Of a DNA stretch of 64,000 nt, positions 50,140 to 64,000 are shown one piece after another; the first letter of the stretch is position 1; each line of letters starts with the position of its first letter. Source of the DNA: Yamagishiella unicocca (taxonomy: Eukaryota > Chlorophyta > Chlorophyceae > Chlamydomonadales > Volvocaceae). A program made the position numbers and the translations under genes. The notes under the pieces are model-generated. The model did no database searches. It was given only the letters and a program-made list of their open reading frames with translations, and was not told the origin of the DNA. The stretch lies in NCBI GenBank assembly GCA_003116995.1, contig BDSL01000086.1, forward strand, positions 1 through 64,000, read 5' to 3'.

Positions 50140-50403
50140 TCACCGCCCTGTGGTCTGTATAAGCGTAATGTTGTCTCCCTTCAACAGGATCCGGCCTAGC
50201 GCCTTGCGCGTCTTCCGCTTCATGGAGACCTCCTCTGCTTCATCTAGCACCAGGTTCATGTACTCGTCGAAGCCAATAATTCGGCCCTCCACTCGCAGGT
50301 CCGCCTGGTCGAAAAGCCAAATCTGCACCTTTTGTTTGCTCTGCAAAAAGCGGAACATGAGATTGATAGGTTGAGTCATAATCTTCTGTACTTTCGTCGC
50401 CAT
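50140..50403 (-). CDS. SME1: Spliceosomal Sm core protein E
   Basis: Intronless 87-codon gene. It opens [20 protein letters not shown], matching the SmE N terminus. Sm1 follows ([20 protein letters not shown], then [14 protein letters not shown]) with the conserved D-x-x-M-N-x-x-L, and Sm2 ([15 protein letters not shown]) with the KGDNI RNA-binding core. Human SmE is 92 residues, so length agrees. SmE is part of the heptameric ring on U1, U2, U4 and U5 snRNAs and acts in nuclear pre-mRNA splicing. The stop (TGA) is at 50140-50142. Being intronless is unusual among the genes in this window but common for small Sm genes. Confidence 0.95.
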   Translation of the reverse strand: MATKVQKIMTQPINLMFRFLQSKQKVQIWLFDQADLRVEGRIIGFDEYMNLVLDEAEEVSMKRKTRKALGRILLKGDNITLIQTTGR

Positions 50404-51059
50404 TTTTCACGGCTGTTGGTAAAAAGGGCCGGCGGCCAAAGTTTGCAGACGGGTGCTGAAGTAGGGAGCAAGCGGTAAGTCTGGTTGAAATAGCAATAAG
50501 ACCTGCTATGAGATGCTTGGTCTCAGTCTGGACAGGTTCCCCTCCTTCTCTGCCAAAGTGAGTACGGCGAATCCGAAATGAGCAGCAATTTTACGCAATC
50601 GTAAGGAGTGAATGTCATTTCACAAACAATAACAAACATGCCAACTTCTTAACAGCGGCGCGCACGAAATGAGGTTTACGGATAGTCAGCTGTTCAGCTG
50701 TTCTTGCAAAATTGCGTACGGTCACTCCAGCGTCTAGCGTTCATGCCCACCTGGGCCGGTGGTTACGTTAAGCTTGATAATTGAATCCTTAGCTTTCTGT
50801 GGTAGCAATACAGCGCAAGTCAACACCTGCCTTGAGCAACCCTAGGCGCAGTAGCCGGAAGCCGCAGCTGAAGGAAATTGAAAACATGGAGATCGAGGAC
50901 TTTGACGATGATACTGGCACAACAACAACCCAGTTACCTGCAAGGGAGCGGTAGGGCCGCCCCAGAAACTCACGTACGGGGTACAAAGCGAAGCTAAACT
51001 CCGGCCCCCCTCACCTGTGAAGGGCGGCCTTCGGCAAGGGGAGCAATTTCAACCCCACA
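50404..51059. other. Region between SmE and the nephrocystin-1-like gene
   Basis: Includes the SmE promoter. At 50814-50954 a plus-strand stretch after AATACAG reads RKSTPALSNPRRSSRKPQLK then ENMEIEDFDDDTG and ends at TAG. It may be a terminal exon of an unknown gene or an upstream exon of the next gene, but the only good donor does not match the phase of the following exon. Otherwise nothing seen. Confidence 0.35.
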
Positions 51060-54000
51060 ATGCAAGGAGGCGCTTCACAGAGGGGTCCTGGTGCTGGCTT
51101 TCGTCTCCCAACGGCGGGTGCGTGCCCAGTGACGGTATTTCCCACCGAAGGGTTGCGATGACTGTCCCATTTTCTCCGGTACCTATGACTGCCGTTTCTG
51201 CCTGTCTACTTTCAGCAGACGCTGCAGAAGGTTTCGGGATTGCCAGCGAGATAGGTGGCGACACGGGGCCGGATCGCTCCGGACTGGCTAGCGGACTTCA
51301 GCAACTTGGTCTACAAGACACGCGGCCACAAGTACGTGCAGGACACGCAATCCTTAGCAAACACTTACGTGTCCTTATAGATGATGCCACGGGTCGGACA
51401 TGAAGTCATCCGTGGTGCACATCGCCTGTAGCCCTCGATTATCGCCCAGAGCTTTAGGGTGACATTCAGACCGGCGACACATAGGTCGCACAAGCATGTG
51501 CCTTATGTCCTTGCATGTTATGTTGAAACTTATACTTCTGGCAGGTTATATGACCATAGCGTTGGAAGAGGGTGCCCTTGCACACTGCCTGAGCCCACTT
51601 CTCCCTCAGTACCTATGGTAAAAAAACATGCACTGACAGCAACCGTTCACTTTCACGGCAACTGTGGATACCTCGCAGGGTTTTGGCCTCGACGCAGAAG
51701 TCAACCCGTCGCAGCCAGTGGGCCGCATGGGTGGTGGCGGCTCCCGGGGTCGTGGCGATCTTCAGTCGCTCGGGAGTGTTCCCGGAACCCGGGCAGGGCT
51801 CGGCCCGGCACCAGTTAGGCCTCTAGCGGATTTACCGCAACAGCAAGGTTCCACTTCTTTTGGACTCGCAGCCGAAACCGCCGGGCCAGGCGACCCACTC
51901 TTTCGGGCTGGCGGGCAGGGGCCTACAGATGGCTTCGGCCTGGTCAGCGAGCTGGACGAGCGACCGCTGCCGCAGCCACTGTTGCAGAGGCCTGGCCTCG
52001 ACGTCGACTACGGACTGGACAGCGACGTGCGAGCAGCGGCAGCTGGTGGGCTGCTGCAGCCCGCCCGGCCTATACTGCAGAGGCCGTCCGGCGGGTACGG
52101 TCTCGACGGTGACATTCATGAGGCGGAGGTTGAGGCGGCGCGGCCAGTGGGCCCATTCGGTTTGGAATCGGAGGTCCACGCTGCTGGGGCTCTGCCACTG
52201 CTGCCCGGCGTTAGTCACGGTGCGGGGCCCCAACAGTTGCAGGCGCAAGGGTACGGACTTGCGAGCGACATTGCCCAGCAACAGCAGGGCGCTGAGGTGG
52301 GTCGTGTCACCCTTGTTGTAACGGTTACAGTGTCACCCTTGTTGTAAATGCCGATGGTCTCAGCTGTTGGGGTCCTTCGTACCACCAGGGCAGCAGGTCC
52401 CGAGAAAGGTGCAGGGACGCTCGCTCGGCGCCTTCCGGTTGGTGCCATCATTTTCCCCTTGTCCTCCGCAGCTGTGGTCCCGCCCATTGGCGAACACTAT
52501 TGCACTGGAGCAGCTGGCGGAGTTCCCGGAAGACCAGCGCTGGCTGCATCTGGAAGCACGCCAGGCAGAGCGGTTCATGCTTGACCTTCAGCGGCAGGGG
52601 ATCGAGCCGAAAGTCGTTGACTTGCGTAAGAAGTGCATAAGAATGGGGCACTGTCGTGTTGATCATGATAGAAGATACCCATGTTCGTACTTCGTAGTAG
52701 AGGCAATGTCGAGTTAACTAATTCGGTGTGCATGGTTGCGCATTACGGTGCCTTGCACACGTTGGCGCCTGTGTCCCTCTCCATGGTACCTAAGCATATG
52801 TACATCCCGAGCGTCACGTGTCCGGCTCTTTCCGAGTCCCTTCTGTCCCACGTTCCTTCTGCTTGCAGAGGACGTACGCGAGAAGCTGATAGAAGCCAGC
52901 GTCCCGCCCCGCCTGGCGTATCTGGCCGCTGTGGAGCAGGCCACTGCGGACCATCGGTTGCCGCCCAATTGCCGCCCATCCCTCCTGCAAACTAAACTCA
53001 AGACTGGGCAAAACAGGTCAGCGATTGTCCGCATCAGCGTTGGCCTTAGAAATTCTTCCATTGTAACCTTGACAAGAGCAGAGATGCAGGCTGATTGGTT
53101 GAGGGAATCGAAACACGCTTTGTGAATCAAGAGCCTGGGAATTAATGTTACCGAGTGTCCATTTAGTACATTGGAATCATTCATGGACAGGTAGCGGCAA
53201 TAGGACAGCGATAGGGCTGGAAAATGAGCCAGATACACGGGAAGCGGTAGATGACGCTAGTACCCAACGTACGTGGTACCTAGCACCATTCCCTGCAGTT
53301 GTTCACCACCTATCCTCCCTGACTGAAACGATGTGGCGCTGACTGCCTGCTGGCCTGGGCTGTAGGCTGCGCAAACTGCTGGAGCCTGTAGTGGATCCGG
53401 GCGGCCAGGGCTTTGTGGACCTCAGCTACTCGCCGGACGGAGCGCTACAGCCAGAGATGAATCGTGTGTGGCAGTTTGGCTTATCCCTCGTGCAGGCGGA
53501 CGGGGTAGGGAAATCGGGTGAGTGGGGTAGTTGACGTGGGAAGTCACCTCACTGGCCGAGTGGCAAGAGGCGGTTTGCCGGGAGGGTGTGACGCACTTTC
53601 CTGCTCGTGTGCAAGTTCAGTTGCTGGTGGCCGCAGAGGCCAGGTATCCGCAGAGGCGTGACACCTTGCCATCTCGTCCCTTGTGACACCTTCCTGCCTT
53701 GATGGCACTGTGTTACATTCGCGCAACTTCGCGCCTGGTCGACAAGTCCAGCAGTAGGCCAGCAAAGCGCTCCTAGTTAATCCGGGAATGGTCAGGTTGA
53801 TTAATAAATCGTTCGTTGCCTGCGCCGGCTGCATGCTCCTCGCCAATGCTTCCAAGCTAACCAGCACTCCGAACATGCAACCAACGGCCAGCCTCACCCC
53901 ACGTCTCTGTTTAACACCAGGCCTACAGCGGGTACGGCAGCCCTGCCTCTTCATCGCCCGCATGGCGCTGTTCGATCGCCGCGCCAACCGCTTCTTGGGT

Positions 54001-56567
54001 AACGTCCTGGGTGTGCGGCCGGATGCGGTGTCGAATTACGACAAGCGCTGGGAGTTCAACCCCGGCGAGCAGGTTATTGTGCGCTGCGGCTGCGTGCAGG
54101 TGGGTGGGAGGTGCATGCGGGGCGGTTCCGGTACTCCTTCCGGCATGTGGAGGGGATTAGGGTCGGGGGTCTGCCGGTTGGTTGATGCGATGCTCGTTGT
54201 GGACTGCGTATGGCCTTCGTATCTTGCCCCAATCCCAAGGGGCCTTCTTCAACCACAACATCGCACCTCGGCGGGCCTTTGTCGAGCCAATCTCTTCCTG
54301 CACGATACGTTAATGAGGCCTGCAGCGAGACCATGCACATTGTCCTGTCTACGCTACACCGTACCGGGTGCGATTTTGTGCTGCCGTTGGTCAAGCTTCC
54401 CCCTACACCATTGCCCGCAGTCCGACCCTCAAGCCGGCACACGGCTCGTAACCGACGACGCGCTGTCTGTATTCGTCGAATTCAACGTGTCGTACCGCCT
54501 GACCGTGGAGGACACCATGAACATACCGCAGAATGAGCAGAAAGTGCGTATTGGGGCGGGGTATATGGGATGGTTCGTAGCGCAATGAATCATGGTGCGT
54601 GAAAATGCCGTGGCTGCACCTTCCCTGCGCCTTGCAGCGTCTGGCTTAACCCATGCTGCCCTGTCGGACTTGCAGGCGGCGCAGCTGCTAGACGAAATCA
54701 ACACCTGCTGGGCCATGATCAGCTTTAAGAAGTGCGTCTCCTTGCAGCGGGAGGTGCAGATCACCGTGCCGCTCTACTACGGCTCAATATACGACCCCCA
54801 GCCCATGACTGCTTTTTACGCAGAAAAGCGCAGGTCAGCATGGCCGTTTTCGGAGGTTGGGGAGAAAATCCGTAGAAGATTAGAAGGTTCCAATGCCGCT
54901 GGGTCAATGAGTGGTTCTCGTGTGCGTGGCTCGATGTCTTCATGTTCTATTCGCGTCCAGCGCCTTCGAAAGCGATTCGGACTCGCAATTTTACGTGGAC
55001 GGCTGCGCTTTGGGTTGAGCATCCACTTCTTGACATGGACAACCTACTGCCTGCCAACAGCAAGGGGTCCTTCTGGTCGGCCTTCAAGGGCAAGGAGAGT
55101 CCCGTCCTACAGTTCCGAGTCGGGCCGCTTGGCCTAGGCAAACCACCTTTGGTGCCGTACGCGTAAGTGGGTGCTCAATAATGCGGTTTACGATTTACAG
55201 GGTGTCGGGAGCAGGCATTGTTTGCGCTTATCACTGTCCATCCTCCTCACGCAATTATGGGCACCGTCGCCGCATCCGCCTACACACACACCCTCCAACG
55301 TTCCCTTAAACATTCGCAGCAAGGGCAGCACTAACCTTTACACGCATCTCGTGCCGACTCTCTCTGCCGACGTTTCTTTCTCTGCCCCAACTACAACCGG
55401 GTTTCCTCGCTACCCGCCACCAGGTACATGCCGACCACAATGCTGGCCACGCATGACCTGGGCACCGCGATGGGGGCGTACCGCATGAGCCTCTCGCTGC
55501 TGCTGGCGCGCCAAGCAGGACCTTTCGCCGCGGCAGCCGATCCGGTGTTGTCCGGCTTCCCACCGCTCCTGTCTGACCACCACCTGCTGTCAGAATTCCT
55601 GACCCGATGGCGGGACCTGACCAACAAGATGACTGCTATCATTGACGTAAGATGTGCTGAGGCTGGGGGGTTCAAGGAAGGGCTAGAATAGGCGGGCAGG
55701 TCCTTGAGAAGTGCCGCATCGTTGAGCTGAAGCTGGGTCTCCGGGAACACTTACCCGTTCACGGAGTTGAGAGCGTGTGGATCTACCTCCTAAGCAATCT
55801 GGGCTGATGTGGTATGCCCGTCTGACGTAATTTGTCGATGATAGGGCTGATGTCGCCTTATTCTTGCTTGTTAGCTCGGCCAATACCTTTGTTAGCAACC
55901 AAAGCAAATGCATGTACACAGCCACAGCCTTACTTCCAAATGCCGAGCAAGTGGACCTGGCCTCACGGCTCCCTGCACCGCCCGCAGACTGGCTGTTGCA
56001 GCCCCGAAGTGCTACCACCACTTCCCGCCTTTGTGGAGGCCTTCCGGCGCTGCACTGTCGAGCTGGCGCCGCTGGCACATTGCCCCACCATCCCGCCACG
56101 CCACATCAACAACTTTGTGGAGTACCAGGTGATCGGGGGCTCCTGGGACAGGGTGGAAAGGCGGTGTAGATCTGCAACGGAAATGTATACCTAGGTACGC
56201 TGGCATGATGCACGTGCCCGGGGGCTCGATGCTGTGTTTTGCGCGCACGGCTTCAATCTGGAGTGCGCCGACCGATACGTTGCGAGTCCTCTGACAAACT
56301 TTATCCATCTTTTTGGGCAATTGAGCGTCCAGTTGGCCGTCAATCGGTTCCATATTCTTCGTATTGCAGGGCCACCGGCTGCGCCTTGTGCAGCACTACT
56401 GCCACGTGCTGGACCCCCGTTCCAACAAAATCCTGGGGGCACGTCATCCCGTGGAGCCGCTCAGCCATGCCGGCTTTGAGTTCCTGCACGCCCCGTTCGA
56501 CGTGTCCGAGCTGCGCGTGTGCATGGCGGACAGGCTGGAGCACCCCGAGCCCTTCTACCGCCACTAG
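51060..56567 (+). CDS. NPHP1: Nephrocystin-1-like ciliary transition-zone protein with N-terminal G(F/Y)GL repeats
   Basis: Thirteen exons: 51060-51117, 51216-51331, 51679-52296, 52472-52625, 52869-53016, 53366-53517, 53921-54099, 54421-54543, 54676-54833, 54961-55162, 55424-55646, 55988-56128, 56370-56567. They give about 822 residues if one extra base at 55012-55014 is ignored. All other junctions keep phase. The C-terminal 550 residues follow the nephrocystin-1 homology region in order: LRKLLEPVV...LQPEM, CLFIARMALFDRRANRFLGN, SVFVEFNVSYRL...INTCWAM, SPVLQFRVGPLG, MGAYRMSLSLLL, DPVLSGFPPLLSDHHLLSEF and EVLPPLPAFVEAF. Vertebrate NPHP1 has a coiled coil and SH3 domain in front; here there is instead a disordered region with eight G(F/Y)GL-x-(S/A)-(E/D) motifs. 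Nephrocystin-1 works with nephrocystin-4 at the ciliary gate, which fits a flagellate alga. The start at 51060 is the first ATG that keeps phase. Confidence 0.65.
51230..52275 (+). repeat. Coding repeat: eight G(F/Y)GL-x-(S/A)-(E/D)-(V/I/L) motifs
   Basis: Within exons 2 and 3 of the nephrocystin-1-like gene the motifs are GFGIASEI, GFGLDAEV, SFGLAAET, GFGLVSEL, DYGLDSDV, GYGLDGDI, PFGLESEV and GYGLASDI, spaced by about 20-40 residues of Gly/Pro/Gln-rich linker. The DNA is not repeated closely, so the amino-acid motif, not the nucleotide sequence, is conserved. Confidence 0.85.
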
Positions 56568-58141
56568 ACCATCCAACTCTCCTCAGTTGGCGATGGAACG
56601 ATAGCGGCAGCTGCCTTCCTAAGGCAGTTTGCACGCATAACGACGTATCCGTACATCTTATTGTTATCGGTATCGGCTCCTGCGCTGCGAGCTTGACATG
56701 TCTAAGTCGGCCTTTATTGAGGGCCTGCGGTCTGAAACGCGGCAAAGTGTGGTGATGGCATTGCATTGTGACTTGCGAGACCTGCTAGCATGCGAACAGA
56801 TCGGTTGGGTAGCCAACGGAAACGTGCTTCGGGCCCTGGAAACTGGTCCGCAGCAGATGTGAAGTGAATTACATATTGGTGCATCCAGTTATACCGGCAA
56901 AGTATACCGGCCGCTTTGCCGATATCGCGTCAGTACACCGTGACCCTGATCCCGTGGTGTCACTCTTGGAATTCCTTGGTGTGGCATCGTCATTGTGTCG
57001 GTGCGCTGACCCCCAGGGTAGGCCAGTAACTGGCAGCGTTTCGTTTGATGCCGTCTACATGCACTAAAGTGATGGCGATAAGCACAAGGCCTATCGTTGA
57101 CCGTGCCGCAGAGGTATAGGCCAGCCGTACCCGCACGGTTGGGTGACAGTACTGAGCAGCTTGGCTGCTTCGGGAACAAATAAGATACGAGAGAGAGGCT
57201 ATTAGACGCCTATCGGTTCTTCCATCTTGCAGTACGGTGCACTCCGAAATTGACTCTTATAAGGGGATGATCACTAAGCGGTGCCTAGGTAGCTCAGCGG
57301 ACCAACAAGTGGAAGAGTTTACGGGGATTGGGTGGCCGGGGGTTAGAGCTTATACACGCTTCCCCACTGCACAGATGTTTCCCCCTTGCAACATGCAGGC
57401 CATTGTGTGAAGCTCGTATAGGTTTCACCTCGTCACTCCGCGTTTCACTATCCGTGTTTGAGGTCGTGAAGACCCCGCAACATGCATATTGTAATGCAAC
57501 TGCAAGCATTTCACTTCTCCCCTCGGTTTCTTAAACAAACCGGTGTTGAAAGGTGTCAAGTCCAAAACGGAGCAAGTGGTGCCTAGGCTGTGACGGACCG
57601 TATGTGCATTATCGCTGCTTTATAGAACACGCTGTGTAGTTAGGGAATACCTTCACGCATCGAAGGTCGACATAATTTGCTCAGCATTGTCGCTGCGTCC
57701 AGTGCTGTAGCGTTTCGGCCCTCGATTCCCGTGTGGGGCACTGCTTATCGTGCCTCCAAGGACTTGGGGATGTTACTTCACAATGTTGCTTTAAGGGGTT
57801 ACTGCGAAGTACGCGCCAGGTTCCTCTGGCTGGGGAACTTGGAAACTGGTGCGAACCTCGCCTGGAAGCAAAAATTGCTGTGAGCACTCAACCTCGGGAA
57901 ACCTGTTGCGTAAAGTTTATGATGACATGACACTGGTATGCCGTAAAACTGTAATGGCTTTCTTCAGTTGGCTTGCATTGGGCCCACCAGACAGGAACTG
58001 ATGCGCTCGAGGCGAAGGTTAATGCCTTGTTGCTTGTACACAAATACCGAAATGCCATACATATTTGTAGTGCTCAATTGTCAAATTTACCAACGCAAAA
58101 CAGCGTCCAACCCACTCTGCTGATTGAGGAAACGAAATGCC
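56568..58141. other. No gene seen
   Basis: About 1.6 kb between the nephrocystin-1-like gene and the MAP kinase. Open frames are short and not protein-like. A GGTAGCTCAGCGG string near 57287 resembles a tRNA A box but has no matching B box or cloverleaf. Confidence 0.5.
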
Positions 58142-63222
<5,081 letters not shown>

Positions 63223-64000
63223 TTGGTGGCCAAGCATTGGGACGAGTGGCGGATTGACGAGTTGACGCGTATGGCAGGGCGGCAGGAGCCCCCTGATGCG
63301 TTCTCGCAGAAGAGCAGAACGCCGATGGCCTTCAGCAACCTGAGGGCTGCATTACCTCTCGCACAACACAGTCCAATGGTTCGCAGTCCCCGATTCGTCC
63401 AGTATTCTGCCTCGCGTGTGCAGTGCCTGCCGCCTAGCCAGAAAGTCCCAATACATCCTTGCTCTCTGCAATGGTGCAGCGTCGGGATGCGTCAGTGGAG
63501 CTGCCCGTCACGCTGGTTAATCAGTTTTGGCCATGCCTGTTTATGGCCTGAGCCGGCCTTTGCTGACAGCCCTTGGTTTCATGGATCACTTGCCATCTGG
63601 AATACATATGCTTTCCTCCAGCGACATTTGTTCGCGTTCCCTTGCTGGCAGTCTAGTTTCGTGGGTTGCCGGGTTCAGCTGGCGTGCGGAACAGCGACAA
63701 AAACCGCGTTCCCTTGCTGGCAGTCTAGTTTCGTGGGTTGCCGGGTTCAGCTGGCGTGCGGAACAGCGACAAAAACCCTGGCGCAGCTCCCGCGGGGGCG
63801 TTTGCTAAGGCTATCGCCACGCCCTGCCGTGAATGCACCCGCCGCTGCGCCCATCGCGTGCTGGCGCTCGCAAAACGTATTGTCCGCCTCACAGCTGCTG
63901 GCATGGATGGAGATGGAGATAGTTGTTCCTTGCAGCATGGTGTGCAGGTGTTGCGAATGGTGCAGGGTGGTAATCGTGGTGCAGCTCCCGGCATGTGCCT
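63223..64000. other. 3' flank of the MAP kinase, no gene recognised
   Basis: Nothing beyond the 72-bp duplication below. A plus-strand frame spanning the duplication is open for 93 codons but its repeated Arg/Trp/Ser content is simply the repeat. The window ends here. Confidence 0.4.
63633..63776. repeat. Perfect 72-bp tandem duplication
   Basis: CGCGTTCCCTTGCTGGCAGT begins the first copy at 63633 and the second at 63705, where the first base continues the preceding C run. The two copies are essentially identical, so the duplication is recent. Confidence 0.93.

Noticed and set aside
57275..57365. tRNA gene suggested by GGTAGCTCAGCGG
   Set aside because: No B box and no acceptor or anticodon stem pairing could be found in the following 80 bases.

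Overview
The window is nuclear DNA of a green alga, most likely a volvocine relative of Chlamydomonas, Gonium or Volvox. The genes have many short introns with GTGAGT, GTGCGT or GTAAGT donors. TGTAA, the usual algal poly(A) signal, lies downstream of several genes. Proteins carry long Gln/Ala/Gly/Pro-rich linkers. The recognisable families are a plastid ribosomal protein with a transit peptide, a TDY-type plant MAP kinase, AP2, a plant-type CW-zinc-finger relative, and a ciliary protein. Genes are not in operons.

Layout. 1-9860 is an AT-rich satellite with a 287/288-bp unit, about 34 copies. 9861-13600 is repeat-rich, dominated by GC-rich tandem units of about 654 bp with long G/C runs. 13600-17735 holds remnants of a mobile element ending in a tyrosine-recombinase ORF. 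19059-20010 is the plastid ribosomal protein bL17 gene. 21925-24378 (minus) is a Nudix hydrolase with two zinc-finger-like motifs, divergent from an L-asparaginase (24721-26382, plus). The asparaginase converges on a SET-domain methyltransferase (26790-29313, minus). 31054-34820 (minus) is an AP2-domain factor with a very long Gln-rich tail. 37087-37633 (minus) is a small EF-hand protein, divergent from a 1,883-residue gene (38019-45986, plus) whose ends resemble plant CW-type zinc-finger proteins. 50140-50403 (minus) is the spliceosomal SmE gene. 51060-56567 (plus) is a nephrocystin-1-like ciliary transition-zone gene with an unusual N-terminal repeat. 58142-63222 (plus) is a complete ten-exon MAP kinase with a TDY activation loop.

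Gene models were built by hand from splice consensus, phase agreement and family patterns. Nearly all predicted junctions keep phase and the coding totals divide by three. The exception is one apparent single-base frameshift in the nephrocystin-1-like gene. The stretches 29.3-30.5, 34.8-37.0, 46-49.2 and 56.6-58.1 kb show no gene I can name. Family assignments come from recalled family patterns, not from a database search.
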